A stretch of 64,000 nt of DNA from Candidatus Sulfotelmatobacter sp. (GTDB taxonomy: Bacteria; Acidobacteriota; Terriglobia; Terriglobales; Acidobacteriaceae), in assembly GCA_017883385.1 (NCBI GenBank), contig JADGNQ010000001.1, forward strand, positions 62,001 through 126,000. Reading direction: 5' to 3'. Made by a program: the position numbers and the translations under genes. Within the stretch, counting starts at the first letter, position 1. Each line of letters starts with the position of its first letter. The notes beneath the pieces are model-generated. The model made no database searches and was not told the DNA's origin. It saw only the letters and a list, made by a program, of their open reading frames with translations. This document shows positions 44,040 through 53,843 of this stretch, one piece after another.

Positions 44040-45887
44040 CTAGCGCGACGCTGCCCCGCTTGCGCTCGGTGGAGCCACCTGCTGGCGCAGGAACTGCTGC
44101 GCGGCCTTCGCATCGAGGGGCTGGGAGAAGTAATAGCCTTGCCCAAGTTCGCATCCCAATTCGCGCAGGCGCTCAACCTGCCTGGGGGTCTCGATGCCCT
44201 CGGCGATTAGTTTCAGATTCATCTTGTGAGCCAGGGTGATGATCAGCTCAACCACGTCGGAGGCGGAGCGGTCGGTTTGCATTTCCCTGACCAGCGACCG
44301 GTCAATCTTCAGGGCGTCCACGGGAAACTGCCACAGGCCACGGAGCGAAGCAGACCCGATGCCGAAATCGTCGAGGATCACGCCAATTCCCATGTGCTTG
44401 AGGTGCGAGAGCACAGTGATGGTAAGTTTGGGATCGGCGGCGGCAACGCTCTCTGTCATTTCCAGTTGAAGCCGTGCAGGATCGACGCCCGTCTGTCGCA
44501 GGGTGTCCTGAATGTCACTCGCCAACCGTGCATCGGCAAACTGCCGCGCCGAAACGTTCACAGTAATGTTCACGGGTTGCTCGGAGAAATGATTGACCTC
44601 CCACTCCCGCGATTGCCGGCAGGCTTGGAGCATCAGCCAGTGCCCAATGGAGACGAGGATGCCGGAGTCCTCCGCTGCCTCGATGAACCGATATGGAGAA
44701 ATCAATCCCTGCGTGGGATGTTCCCAGCGCAATAGCGCCTCAAGGCTCACGATGCGGCGCGTGTCGAGTTGCACGACGGGCTGGTAGTGAACGCGGAACT
44801 GGCGCTCGGCGATCGCCGCGCGCAAGTCAGCTTCCAGCCGCAACCGGCCGACGGCGCGGGTGTGCATGGCTTCATCAAAGACTTCGCAGCGCGATCCGCC
44901 CAGCGCCTTGGCGCGGCGCATGGCCACATCGGCATCCTTCAAGACGTCCTCGGGCTTCTCGTGCACCAAAGCACTCAGGGCAATGCCGATGCTCATTGAA
45001 GCCCGCACCTCCTTCGAATCGACGAAGAAGGGTTCAGCCACGGCTTCCTGAATCCTTTTTGCCACCCGCAAGGCATCGCTGGGATCGCCGACGGAGTCGA
45101 GCAGGATCGCGAATTCATCACCTCCCAATCGCGACAGCAGGGCTTCCGCGGAGGAGCTATTACTCGCACCGCGTGCGATTGTGTCGTCTTGTCGCAAACA
45201 GGCGCCGATCCGGCGGCCGATTTCCTGTAGCACATGATCGCCCGCACCTGTTCCCATAGTTTCGTTGAAGACTTTAAAGTGGTCGAGGTTTGCGAGTAAC
45301 AGGGAATATTGGTGGCCAGCGTCGCGCCGCGTGCGCACAAACGCGCGCTGCAGTCGGTCAAGGACCAACCTCCGGTTGGGCAGGCCAGTCAGGGGATCGT
45401 GAAAAAGATTGTGCTCGAGCTGCATTTCCGCCCGCTTGCGCTCGGTGATGTCGCGATTCACGATGACCAGCTTCGCGACTTCCCCGCGGGCGTCGCGGAT
45501 CGTACTGGCCAATGACTCCAGTACTCGCCAGCTGCCATCTTTGTGCTTGATCCGGTACTCGAGCCGTTTTCCGACTCCGGTCTCGCGCGCTTCTCGAGCG
45601 GCCTCGAGCACCTGGAAGCGATCGTCGGGATGGATCTGCTCGAAAGCAGAAGTCTCACCGAGTTCCGCCGCGGAATAGCCGAGGATTCTCTTGTATGCCG
45701 GACTGTTGTACAGGCGCCGTCCTTTTACGTCGACCAAAGCGATCATGTCGGCAGCGTTCTCGGTGACGATTTGGAATAACTCCTCGCGTTTCCTGGAGGC
45801 CCGATGGATCCAGTAAATTTGGCACTGCTGGTATATGACCAGGATGGTCAACGCCCCGAGCGGCATCCAGAACCATTGCAGCAGCAT
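44040..45887 (-). CDS. PAS-GGDEF-EAL cyclic-di-GMP signalling protein
   Basis: A 615-residue protein: an N-terminal membrane segment (MPLGALTILVIYQQCQIYWI), a PAS domain (about residues 38-150), a GGDEF domain with intact RLGGDEFAILL (about residue 253) and an EAL domain with SLEALLRWEHP, LDDFGIGSASL and AEGIETP. Both synthesis and breakdown motifs for c-di-GMP look intact, so the net activity is undetermined. No sensory partner adjoins it. Confidence 0.93.
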   Translation of the reverse strand: MLLQWFWMPLGALTILVIYQQCQIYWIHRASRKREELFQIVTENAADMIALVDVKGRRLYNSPAYKRILGYSAAELGETSAFEQIHPDDRFQVLEAAREARETGVGKRLEYRIKHKDGSWRVLESLASTIRDARGEVAKLVIVNRDITERKRAEMQLEHNLFHDPLTGLPNRRLVLDRLQRAFVRTRRDAGHQYSLLLANLDHFKVFNETMGTGAGDHVLQEIGRRIGACLRQDDTIARGASNSSSAEALLSRLGGDEFAILLDSVGDPSDALRVAKRIQEAVAEPFFVDSKEVRASMSIGIALSALVHEKPEDVLKDADVAMRRAKALGGSRCEVFDEAMHTRAVGRLRLEADLRAAIAERQFRVHYQPVVQLDTRRIVSLEALLRWEHPTQGLISPYRFIEAAEDSGILVSIGHWLMLQACRQSREWEVNHFSEQPVNITVNVSARQFADARLASDIQDTLRQTGVDPARLQLEMTESVAAADPKLTITVLSHLKHMGIGVILDDFGIGSASLRGLWQFPVDALKIDRSLVREMQTDRSASDVVELIITLAHKMNLKLIAEGIETPRQVERLRELGCELGQGYYFSQPLDAKAAQQFLRQQVAPPSASGAASR

Positions 45888-46068
45888 GCAAACTTCTCCT
45901 GAGAAGACATATCGGCTGCATGCCGCGGAAACTTGAATTGAGAATTGGCTGGAGTTTTGCCCAGTTCAAGACGCCGCAGGTTGTGGAAATCACCCGAAAA
46001 TAAAGTCTGAAGACGGTGCCAAAACCTCGTTCGCGGAGTTGTTCCGTTCTGGGAAATCCCAGTTCCAA

Positions 46069-46190
46069 GGGGGTACCCCCCTCCCCCACCCCCTCCGAAA
46101 GCCTTGATTGGCGCGGGGTTTGCAAGAATGGTCTGCAAAATCTTGAGCCCCAAGGGTTTAGAGGTCAAAATCTTGACAACAAAGGAGTTA
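46069..46190. repeat. Dispersed repeat with GGGGGTACCCCC and tandem CAAAATCTTGA units
   Basis: GGGGGTACCCCC heads the element, followed by a C-rich stretch and two 25-base units, CAAAATCTTGAGCCCCAAGG (46136) and CAAAATCTTGACAACAAAGG (46166), 30 bases apart; a more degenerate unit (CCTTGATTGGCGCGGGGTTT) precedes them. No coding. Similar sequences recur between acidobacterial genes (from memory). Confidence 0.7.
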
Positions 46191-46449
46191 AGCCCTCTGC
46201 CGCCGTTTCTTTGTGCACCGCCTCCGCCTTGACGATGATCTGCCTCCTTGCCTGTGGATGGCAAGGTTAGATGTCACAAGTTAAGTTGCGGCAGTCTCCG
46301 GGTTGCCCGTCATCCGCCCGCAATCGGCAAGCTCCAGATGGAGTTTCCAACTTCCCACAAGAGGATTTCTGGAGAGTCTGGAAAAGTTTACTTCTCGGGT
46401 AAGTGGGTTAATCAGGTCATAGCGTTGGTCATCGGGTAGTCTGTTTCTC
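46191..46449. other. Intergenic region without a recognised gene
   Basis: Together with 45888-46068 this forms the longest gap in the window, on either side of the repeat. Only short shadow ORFs occur; no promoter pair, hairpin terminator or RNA gene could be supported. Confidence 0.5.
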
Positions 46450-47655
46450 TTATCGCACGTCATCAAAGAAAGGGCCGCCCCAATCGAGCCCCTTCATCCG
46501 CAGTTCGGCCTTTTGTATCGGTGGCAGATTGTCCTCGGGCTTATCCAAGTAGAAGTAGGCACAACTCGACCAATCGTCCTGTCTCTCAAAGAGTCCAAAG
46601 GATCCCTTTTCTCGCTCCACGAGGCCGACGCCGGCCTTGTAGATTGGAACGCCGGTATTGTACAGAGGGTCTTCGGCACTGGTTTGTAATGTATGACCGA
46701 TTTGCTGAATCGTGACACGGATATCATTGCGGAAGTAGATCGGGTCGGGAATGTGGTACCGATAGAATGCATATCGCATTTTCGAGCTATCTGCGACAAG
46801 CGTACCCTGGAAGAGATTGGAGTATTGCTTTTGTACTGCCCACCCAGTCCCCGCGTAATCTTCCGAACCGGTCCCAGCCAAGGTGGGCCATTCGCGGTCG
46901 CCATCGAGATAGACTTTAACCTCTCCCTCTCCCCACCATTTATCAAAATAGAGTTTCCGATTGCCTTGCATCCCAAGGTTTGCTCCGAGGAAACGCCCTT
47001 TCCCCAGGGTCCTCGGAAGGATCTCAAAGTCCTTCTGCATTTCAGTAGGGTTTTCACGCCGGAAATGGGCATGAAAGTAGAGAACGCTGGCATCATGTTT
47101 GTCGCCCAGGGTGTAATCGACGTCATAGAAGAAAAGCGCGAGATCCTTACCACTCTCGTTGGTCACCACGATTTTCATACCTGTCCGGAAGGGCATGGGA
47201 ATGTAGCAGTTGAAGCTTTTCCCTTCAGGGCTAGAAAAAAACGCAGACTGGAAAGCGACCATCTGCCCAAGCCCGAGCCCGAAGAAGTCACCCAGCGGCG
47301 CGCTTACCGCTGGCTTGATCGCTCCATCCCAGAACATCTCAATCTTCAACCCTCTGAGCATGGCAGGACTTCGGTCGTTGATCGTGACCCAGATCCTACG
47401 GACTGTGCCACTGGACCCACGGATCTCCGCCAGCGTGACTTGCTCTCCCGCCTTGATCGGAACTGCTGGTAGGCCCTTTCGTCCGCCGTCGGTCTGAGCG
47501 CCCTTGCCCTTCTCGCCTCCTGGATTCTCCGCGCTGGCCCATCGTGTTTGAACCCCATCGGGCAGAGTATAAAGAGATTGTGCCGCCGCCTTGCTCAGGG
47601 AGCAGCCTGCCATCAAAAGCAGTGTGATGCCGAGACGAATCTTGCGAAATTGCAT
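46450..47655 (-). CDS. DUF2961 / glycoside hydrolase family 172 protein
   Basis: A 401-residue secreted or lipid-anchored protein (signal LGITLLLMAGCSLSKAAAQ). The DUF2961 core is clear: SGTVRRIWVTINDRSP, LRGLKIEMFWDG, APLGDFFGLG, YFHAHFRRENP, LAGTGSEDYAGTGWAVQ. Characterised GH172 enzymes cleave fructofuranosyl or arabinofuranosyl linkages and form oligomeric rings; the substrate here is unknown. GAGG six bases before ATG 47655 fixes the start. It is divergent from a frameshifted AraC regulator, which may once have controlled it. Confidence 0.82.
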   Translation of the reverse strand: MQFRKIRLGITLLLMAGCSLSKAAAQSLYTLPDGVQTRWASAENPGGEKGKGAQTDGGRKGLPAVPIKAGEQVTLAEIRGSSGTVRRIWVTINDRSPAMLRGLKIEMFWDGAIKPAVSAPLGDFFGLGLGQMVAFQSAFFSSPEGKSFNCYIPMPFRTGMKIVVTNESGKDLALFFYDVDYTLGDKHDASVLYFHAHFRRENPTEMQKDFEILPRTLGKGRFLGANLGMQGNRKLYFDKWWGEGEVKVYLDGDREWPTLAGTGSEDYAGTGWAVQKQYSNLFQGTLVADSSKMRYAFYRYHIPDPIYFRNDIRVTIQQIGHTLQTSAEDPLYNTGVPIYKAGVGLVEREKGSFGLFERQDDWSSCAYFYLDKPEDNLPPIQKAELRMKGLDWGGPFFDDVR

Positions 47656-47896
47656 CTTGGTCCTCGCAGTGACAGCCTGAGCGATGCTAAGGCTTACGAA
47701 CTGAGTAGCATAGTAAAAATGCGACATGCGCTGATGCTGCCACTGAGCGGTCTCTTGGCGTCTCGTCAAAGCCGCCGGTTCTCTCGTCGAGTCGCGGAGA
47801 GATCGGCTGCAGGCCCGCCCTGGCGCAGGAGCAGAGAGCACGAATTGGTCCCGGACGCAGAGTGCGGGGAAGTTAGTGCCGCGCTACACTCTATGG

Positions 47897-48714
47897 ATGC
47901 TTCGCCCCGCAGAACCCGCTCAACGATTGAGCCGATACGTGCGGAAGTACGTTCATGTGGAGTCTTCTCTCGCTGACTCGGTCCTGTTTTGGCCGATTCC
48001 CGCGCGAAGCGTGACATGCATTGAGTTCACGTTCGGTGATCCATATCGGATCCATCATGCGGATGGCTCGGGTTTGGAGATCCCGTATCCGTCTACGCTA
48101 ATTGGGGCCAAGACTTGCCAGCGGATTCGGCTGGAGTTGCACGGGCACGTCGAGACGTTTGTGATCCTGTTTCAGCCTACAGGTCTTCAGCGGCTATTCT
48201 CTTTGCCCGGCGGAGTGATTGTGAATGAGCACTACGAAGCCGATATGGTGCTCGGCCCGGCAATGGCGCATCTTTGGTTACAGCTTGGAGAGACGAAATC
48301 GTTCGCGGAACGTATCGTGATTGCCGATGCCTTTTTAGCTGCGCTAATTCCGCGTGTTGATGACGCACCCTGCGTTGATGCTGCAGGCAACAGATCGTTT
48401 CGAACCAGGGCCGTGTGCGAATTCTGGATCTTGCCAGCCACGCCGGTCTCGGCTTGCGTCAGTTCGAGCGGCGGTTCGACGATGATATAGGCATCAGTCC
48501 CAAGCTCTATGCCCGCATCGTCAGGTTCGAAGCCGCAATTCGGAAAAGAACCGTTGCCTCCTGCGTCAACTGGACGACAATTGCGCACGAACTTGGGTAC
48601 CACGACCAGATGCACATGATTCACGATTTCCAACTACTGTCCGGCGAAAGCCCAACGCCATTGGCCCCACATTTGGAGTATCTTAGCTCAGTCGCCGCGC
48701 GACCACAGGCGTGA
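47897..48714 (+). pseudogene. AraC-family transcriptional regulator, frameshifted
   Basis: Frame 2 encodes the N-terminal part from MLRPAEPAQRLSRYVRKYVHVES to about VDDAPCVDAAG, then the homology continues in another frame as QQIVSNQGRVRILDLASHAGLGLRQFERRF...GYHDQMHMIHDF, a normal AraC DNA-binding domain. The switch lies near 48375-48390. Without it the first frame runs into a Ser-rich non-homologous tail and stops at 48490. The protein would otherwise be about 270 residues. TACACT lies 6 bases before ATG 47897. It could be a true pseudogene, a sequencing error or, less likely, programmed frameshifting. Confidence 0.75.
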
Positions 48715-49016
48715 CTCCAGCTATTCAGGTACCAATCAGCATCTCGATGGCCGGGCCCCCTTATCGGTGATTATCCCATTTCTGAGCGTGTTGTCGGCGA
48801 CTGGGAAACTGGCCCAATACATGACGCAGGCGAGGTTGCCTTCTTTAGGATTTCAATCTCGCGGTTCGGCACGTCAGGAGACGTGTTCCGGAAGAGCGGG
48901 CGCGGTACTGACAGGAGTTCTGACTGAGATTGCGTCGAGGATGAGGCAATCTCGAAGTTTTGCATGTCACGGTACGGGCGGCGACAAGCGCCTGGTCGGC
49001 GTTCCATAATGTCCGC
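48715..49016. other. Intergenic region, nothing recognised
   Basis: About 300 bases after the AraC remnant. Both-strand ORFs here are shadows. The only signal is CATAAT at 49005-49010, a -10-like hexamer 6 bases before the next start codon. Confidence 0.4.
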
Positions 49017-49391
49017 ATGTCTCCGAATCCGTCTGTCCGCCGCCTGAAGACCTACACCGGTGCCCAGGGATATGTCTACCAGTACTACTTCGTTGGCAAA
49101 CGTCCCGCGCTGGTCGACGATCCCGAAGCTCCCGCCACCGAATTTGTCTTCGACGTTACTTCCGACCGCAAGCTGACCTACTCTGTGAGTGTCTTTCTCC
49201 CGGAAGGCCCACGGGAGGCATGGAGACAGGCTCATGCCCGTCCACTGAATGATGCCGAGCAGTACGCCGCGGTCAAACTCCGCCTCTTCCGCGCTTTTGA
49301 TGAACTCGAAGATGTGAAGGGGCACGGACGCCGCTTGAGCATCGATACGGGTTTGCTCGAAGAAGCGTTGGCCAGCCTGGGTGTGGAGTGA
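49017..49391 (+). CDS. Small conserved-looking protein of unknown function
   Basis: A 124-residue soluble protein (RRLKTYTGAQGYVYQYYFVGKRPA; FVFDVTSDRKLTYSVSVFLPE; EQYAAVKLRLFRAFDE) with an alpha/beta pattern and no membrane segment. The family is not recognised. ATG 49017 is preferred to the track's start at 48960 because residues before it look unstructured. No Shine-Dalgarno; CATAAT is 6 bases upstream, which fits a leaderless message. Confidence 0.65.
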   Translation: MSPNPSVRRLKTYTGAQGYVYQYYFVGKRPALVDDPEAPATEFVFDVTSDRKLTYSVSVFLPEGPREAWRQAHARPLNDAEQYAAVKLRLFRAFDELEDVKGHGRRLSIDTGLLEEALASLGVE

Positions 49392-49426
49392 GGCCGCCTA
49401 CCGGTAGGGTTTGAGTGGAACATCTG

Positions 49427-49665
49427 TATCAGGGCATGCGTTCAGGGACGCCGCGCGAGCGCAGCGCCTGAAGGCGTGATTGATTCGCCAGCATTTACGC
49501 TATGCCTGAAGGCATAGCCTGATACGAATCGTGCGTTCCTTCGCAACCTCTCTAGCCGCTGGACCTGCTTCGCCACGGCTGCAGCGGCTTCAAGCCGTTT
49601 GGGGTCTCGTGTGATCCGGCGGCATCGCTAAAGCGGGGCCTTGATACGAAGCCCTGATACGAAGC
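49427..49665. repeat. Dispersed repeat with CTGATACGAA units and small hairpins
   Basis: The region carries TATCAGGGCATG at its left end, the hairpin CTATGCC-tgaa-GGCATAG (49500-49517) and three GATACGAA units (CCTGATACGAA 49518, TTGATACGAAGC 49641, CTGATACGAAGC 49654). It fills most of the 364-base gap before the GH5-like gene. Non-coding; a degenerate repeat cluster. Confidence 0.65.
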
Positions 49666-49755
49666 AACGTTGGGGGGTGAAGATTTATTTGCACCGCACT
49701 CGAAGTCTTGATCAGTCTCGTATCACAGCATATAACTGCAAGCGGAGTCCTCACT

Positions 49756-50889
49756 GTGAAGATATTCAAATCCATTTTCATGGCGGCATTCTTGGTGGTG
49801 CTGGGCCTATGCCCAAGCGCGGCGTGGGCGCAGACCGCGCGCTGGTCCGAGCAGAAGGCGAACGATTGGTACGCGCAGCAGCCCTGGCTGGTGGGCAGCA
49901 ACTACGTCCCCAAGTCCGCGATCAACGAGTTGGAGATGTGGCAGGAGGCCACCTTTGATCCCGCGCAGATCGACAGGGAACTTGGCTGGGCCGAAGCCAT
50001 GGGGATGAACACCATGCGGGTGTTTCTCCACGACCTGCTCTGGCAGCAGGATGCCGCGGGTTTTCGCAAGCGCATGGACCAGTTCTTGACGATTGCATCG
50101 CGGCATCACATCCGCCCGTTGCTCGTGCTTTTCGATTCCTGCTGGGACCCGCTGCCGCGATTGGGTCCGCAACATGCTCCCGTGCCCGGGGTACATAATT
50201 CCGGCTGGGTGCAAAGTCCGGGCGCGAAAGCGCTGGCCGACTCCAGCCAGTATCCGCGGCTGAAGGCGTACGTGCAGGGAGTTGTAGGAGCGTTCGCAAA
50301 AGACGACCGCATCCTGGGGTGGGACATCTGGAACGAGCCTGGATCGTATGGTGGCGGTGATTACGCGAAGTCGGAACTGAAGGAGCCGGACAAGATCGGC
50401 CGCGTGACTGCGCTTCTGCCCCAAGCGTTTGCGTGGGCGCGGGAGATGAATCCCAGCCAGCCGCTCACCAGCGGCGTCTGGGACATCGATACTTCCAAAG
50501 ACGAATCGGCACCCGATGAGATTGAGCGCATTCAGTTGCGCGAGTCCGATGTGATCACGTTTCACAACTACAGCTGGCCCGAGTCCTTCAAAAGCGAAGT
50601 CGCCTGGCTGAGGCGATTCCATCGGCCTGTGATCTGCACCGAATACATGGCTCGCTCCGTCGGCAGCACATTCGACGCGATTCTGCCCATCGCGAAACAG
50701 GAGCGGGTCGGGGCCATCAACTGGGGATTCGTCGCGGGCAAAACACAGACTTATTTTCCGTGGGAGTCGTGGCAGCATCCCTACGTTCACGACCAGCCGC
50801 CGGTCTGGTTTCACGAAGTGCTGCGTTCCGATGGAACTCCATACCGGCAAGCGGAAGTGGATCTGATCCGGCAACTTACGGGCAAGTAA
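49756..50889 (+). CDS. Secreted glycoside hydrolase, GH5-like (clan A)
   Basis: A 377-residue protein with signal peptide (FKSIFMAAFLVVLGLCPSAAWAQ) and a TIM-barrel layout. The acid/base Glu is in LGWDIWNEPGSYG and the nucleophile Glu in RPVICTEYMAR; MGMNTMRVFLHDLLW and DVITFHNYSWPE are typical clan-A segments. It probably cleaves beta-1,4-glycans such as cellulose, mannan or xylan; the subfamily is not determined. GTG 49756 puts the signal peptide first. It stands alone between repeats. Confidence 0.82.
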   Translation: MKIFKSIFMAAFLVVLGLCPSAAWAQTARWSEQKANDWYAQQPWLVGSNYVPKSAINELEMWQEATFDPAQIDRELGWAEAMGMNTMRVFLHDLLWQQDAAGFRKRMDQFLTIASRHHIRPLLVLFDSCWDPLPRLGPQHAPVPGVHNSGWVQSPGAKALADSSQYPRLKAYVQGVVGAFAKDDRILGWDIWNEPGSYGGGDYAKSELKEPDKIGRVTALLPQAFAWAREMNPSQPLTSGVWDIDTSKDESAPDEIERIQLRESDVITFHNYSWPESFKSEVAWLRRFHRPVICTEYMARSVGSTFDAILPIAKQERVGAINWGFVAGKTQTYFPWESWQHPYVHDQPPVWFHEVLRSDGTPYRQAEVDLIRQLTGK

Positions 50890-50906
50890 CGGCTGACAAA
50901 GCCTCA

Positions 50907-50966
50907 ACCACAGAGGACACAGAGTACGCAGAGGAAGCCCTCCGAGTACTTTGTGTCCTCTGTGGT
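50907..50966. repeat. Palindromic repeat ACCACAGAGGACACA...TGTGTCCTCTGTGGT
   Basis: A 60-bp element with about 20-bp nearly perfect inverted arms (15 perfect, then one mismatch and AGTAC). An identical 15-base arm occurs at 33938, and a related ACCACTAAGGACACGAAGG at 54805. Between the GH5-like and lipoprotein genes. Confidence 0.8.
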
Positions 50967-51010
50967 CCCAGTTCTTTGCGGTTGGCAGGACGATTTACAA
51001 TCACGGTGTC

Positions 51011-51550
51011 ATGAAAAAGATCTTCGTAGTCCTGATTGTTGCCCTCTGTTGTCTGGTCGGTTGCAGTAAGCCGGCGACTCCCGCCGCGTCAAGTGCTCCG
51101 GCGTCCACTGCAGCGAAGGCCCCGGATGCCGTGCAGCAAAAGCTGCAGGTGTACTCTGGATCCGGCGCCACCGATTGCGGCCGCCTCAGCGTGCAGGCCA
51201 GTGCGGACCAGTCCAAGACGGCAGCCGATTGCGCCATGCAGGCGAACCAAAGCAAACATCCTTTCTACGTGGCCTACGACATGCCCGGCATGGCAGTCGG
51301 GGTCGCAGGTAACGCAGAGGGCAAGTTGTTCACCGTGCAGTCGCAAGGCGCCGGACCCGCGCCTACGTTGACCGGCGGCGCGTGCCCGTCGCAATTGCGA
51401 GTTGCTTCCAGCGGACGCATCACCTGTATCGCTCCCGGGGATATGGGCTCGATGGGCGGCAGCCACGCGGCCGGTGCGATGCCTTCCGGGATGGCCAATC
51501 CGCACGCGACTGGCACTGCGAATCCGCATGCGGCTGCGAAACCAAAATAA
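51011..51550 (+). CDS. Small lipoprotein of unknown function
   Basis: A 179-residue protein; signal MKKIFVVLIVALCCLVGC has a lipobox (LVGC), then an Ala/Ser/Pro-rich linker. The core has four Cys that may pair (ATDCGRLS, AADCAMQA, GGACPSQL, GRITCIAP), and the tail has an imperfect duplication MANPHATGTANPHAAA. The family is not recognised. TACAAT lies 9 bases before the ATG and no Shine-Dalgarno is clear. Confidence 0.65.
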   Translation: MKKIFVVLIVALCCLVGCSKPATPAASSAPASTAAKAPDAVQQKLQVYSGSGATDCGRLSVQASADQSKTAADCAMQANQSKHPFYVAYDMPGMAVGVAGNAEGKLFTVQSQGAGPAPTLTGGACPSQLRVASSGRITCIAPGDMGSMGGSHAAGAMPSGMANPHATGTANPHAAAKPK

Positions 51551-51729
51551 TCGGCTGGGCGACAAAATGGTCGGCGCCCGAGCCGTCTGTGATCCTAATC
51601 ACAACCTTAAGTGACCCCCTTTGTTTGCCTTACCCCAATCCGCGTGGAAAATAGACTACGTACTACGGGAACAAGGACCGGACCCGCGATTTGGGGTAGA
51701 CTCATGGGATTCCGGAACTTACGGGGACT

Positions 51730-52542
51730 ATGTCTCTTCTTTGGCTGCGTTTCGCGCTGGGTTGCTACTTCATCAGCCTGATCTACGCCTTTGTTGCGCT
51801 CACTCGCACCAGTGATCTGTTCAGCCGGATCGCCCTGCATGCGGCCAGCCTGGGAATGGTTTTTCATTTTGTCTCGCTCGTTGAACTGTTCCTTTCGGGC
51901 CAGGTGGTCTGGGCGTCGGTGCACAACGGGGAATCGCTGCTGGCGTTCTTATCGATGACCTTCTTCATGGTCATCTATGCGATTTACAAGACCACTTCGC
52001 CGGGCGTGGTCGTGTTTCCGGTGGTGTTCTTTCTGACCTTTGTGGCAGCGGTAGATGAGCAACCCGTCCTGCTGACGCAGTTCGTTTCGCATAAAGGATG
52101 GCTGGTCGCGCACATTATCCTGATCTTTACTGGATATGCCGCGCTCGTGCTCAGCTTTGGCGCCAGCCTGCTCTATCTGTTGCAGGAGCGCCGCCTGAAG
52201 GCCAAGAAAGCCAGCAGCCTGATTTCGTTCCTGCCGGCGCTCGAAGTGATCGACCAGATCGGCTACCGCTCGCTGCTGCTGGGCTTCCCCTTCATGACGC
52301 TGGGACTGCTGACCGGGTCCGTAGTGGCGGTCACGACGTATGGCCACGTGGATTTCCTCGACCCCAAGATCCTGTTGTCGGTGCTGATGTGGGCCGTCTA
52401 CATGGTCATGGTCTTCACCCGCTGGAACTCGGGATGGCGCGGACGGCGTGCCGCGTTCCTGGCGACCTTCGCCTTCGTGGCCGCGCTGGCGGCGTGGGCG
52501 GCCAACTACTTCTCGACGATTCACAGGTTTGCCGCCTCATGA
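51730..52542 (+). CDS. Cytochrome c assembly protein, CcsA/HemX-like
   Basis: A 270-residue membrane protein with about eight helices. It carries the CcsA-family patterns LHAASLGMVFHFVSLVE, HKGWLVAHIILIFTGYAALVLSFGASLLYLLQER and GFPFMTLGLLTGSV; His residues in these segments could bind heme. CcsA acts in heme export to apocytochromes c, while HemX homologues lie beside hemA and affect its level. The stop overlaps the hemA start (ATGA), so co-translation with heme synthesis genes is strongly indicated. Confidence 0.88.
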   Translation: MSLLWLRFALGCYFISLIYAFVALTRTSDLFSRIALHAASLGMVFHFVSLVELFLSGQVVWASVHNGESLLAFLSMTFFMVIYAIYKTTSPGVVVFPVVFFLTFVAAVDEQPVLLTQFVSHKGWLVAHIILIFTGYAALVLSFGASLLYLLQERRLKAKKASSLISFLPALEVIDQIGYRSLLLGFPFMTLGLLTGSVVAVTTYGHVDFLDPKILLSVLMWAVYMVMVFTRWNSGWRGRRAAFLATFAFVAALAAWAANYFSTIHRFAAS

Positions 52543-53843
52543 GATTCCAACTCATCGGCGTGAATCATAAGAGCGCGCCGCTCGAAGTGCGCGAGCGCCT
52601 GGCGATTCCTGAATCGCGCCTGCCGGATACGTGCCGCGATCTTACCGCGTATCCCGGGATCGAAGAGGGCATGGTGATTTCCACCTGCAATCGCGTGGAG
52701 ATTGTGACGCACACGACGAACGGCTCAGCGGACTTGCGCGGATTTCTGCACGATCACTTTCATCTCACCGCCGCAGAACTCGACTCGCATTTGTACGAAT
52801 TCCGCGAGAAAGAGGCGGTTCGCCATCTGTTCCGCGTGGCTTCGAGCCTGGATTCGATGGTCGTGGGCGAGGCGCAGATTTTGGGCCAAGTCAAAGAAGC
52901 TTATGCCACCGCCCGTGCTGTGGGCGCCGTGCGCGGGCAACTCGACCAGCTCTTCAGCCGCGCTTTCGCCGTGGCCAAGCGGGTGCGCAGCGAGACTGCG
53001 GTTGGATCATCGTCGGTGTCGATCGCGTCGGTCGCGGTTGAGTTGGCGAAGAAGATTTTTGGAACGCTGCAAGGGAAGAACGTGTTTATTGTCGGCGCTG
53101 GAAAGATGAGTGAACTGGCCGCGCGGCATCTGATGGCCCACGGCTGCGCTTCCATCTTCGTCGCCAACCGCACCTATGACCGCGCGATTGGACTGGCACA
53201 GAAGTTCAACGGGCAGGCGATCAAGTTTGAGGATCTTTACTCCACGTGCGACCGCGCCGACATCGTCATCACCTCGACGGGCGCTCCCCACGCCATTTTT
53301 CGCCGTGAACATGGCGAGCAGTTCCTCGCGCGCCGGAAGAACCGGCCAATGTTCTTCATCGATATCGCCGTGCCGCGCGACGTTTCGCCGGAGATGGCCA
53401 AGCTCGACGGCATCTTTACCTATGACATCGACGACCTGCAGCAGGCTGTCAGCAGCCATGTTGCCGACCGGCGAAAAGAAGCCGAGCTTGCCGAGGCGAT
53501 TATCACCAGTGAAGTCGAGCGCTTTGAAGCGCGGCTGCATACGCTCGACGTGGTGCCGACGATTGTGTCGCTGCAGGATCACCTGGAAACGATTCGTCAG
53601 GCGGAAATCGACCGCGTGCGTGGAAGGCTCGGTCAGTTGACGCCTGAGCAGGAAATCGCAGTCGAGGCGCTGACTCGCGGGATCATCAATAAGGTCATGC
53701 ACACACCGATCACCACGCTGAAAAGCGCTGCCAGGGAATCGGAGGCAACGACGGTGGTCGATGTAGTCCGGCGCTTGTTTAATCTGCACGACAAAGTTAC
53801 GACGCCTCCAGACAAGAAAGACGAAGTGGGGACGCGCCAGTAA
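52539..53843 (+). CDS. hemA: Glutamyl-tRNA reductase
   Basis: A 434-residue HemA. The catalytic cysteine is Cys50 in [44 protein letters not shown] and the NADPH-binding [17 protein letters not shown] are conserved. It reduces glutamyl-tRNA(Glu) to glutamate-1-semialdehyde, the first committed step of C5-pathway heme synthesis. Start ATG 52539 overlaps the ccsA-like stop; the TAATG junction couples it to hemC. The track's longer ORF is antisense-free but runs through ccsA in another frame. Confidence 0.97.
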   Translation: MRFQLIGVNHKSAPLEVRERLAIPESRLPDTCRDLTAYPGIEEGMVISTCNRVEIVTHTTNGSADLRGFLHDHFHLTAAELDSHLYEFREKEAVRHLFRVASSLDSMVVGEAQILGQVKEAYATARAVGAVRGQLDQLFSRAFAVAKRVRSETAVGSSSVSIASVAVELAKKIFGTLQGKNVFIVGAGKMSELAARHLMAHGCASIFVANRTYDRAIGLAQKFNGQAIKFEDLYSTCDRADIVITSTGAPHAIFRREHGEQFLARRKNRPMFFIDIAVPRDVSPEMAKLDGIFTYDIDDLQQAVSSHVADRRKEAELAEAIITSEVERFEARLHTLDVVPTIVSLQDHLETIRQAEIDRVRGRLGQLTPEQEIAVEALTRGIINKVMHTPITTLKSAARESEATTVVDVVRRLFNLHDKVTTPPDKKDEVGTRQ

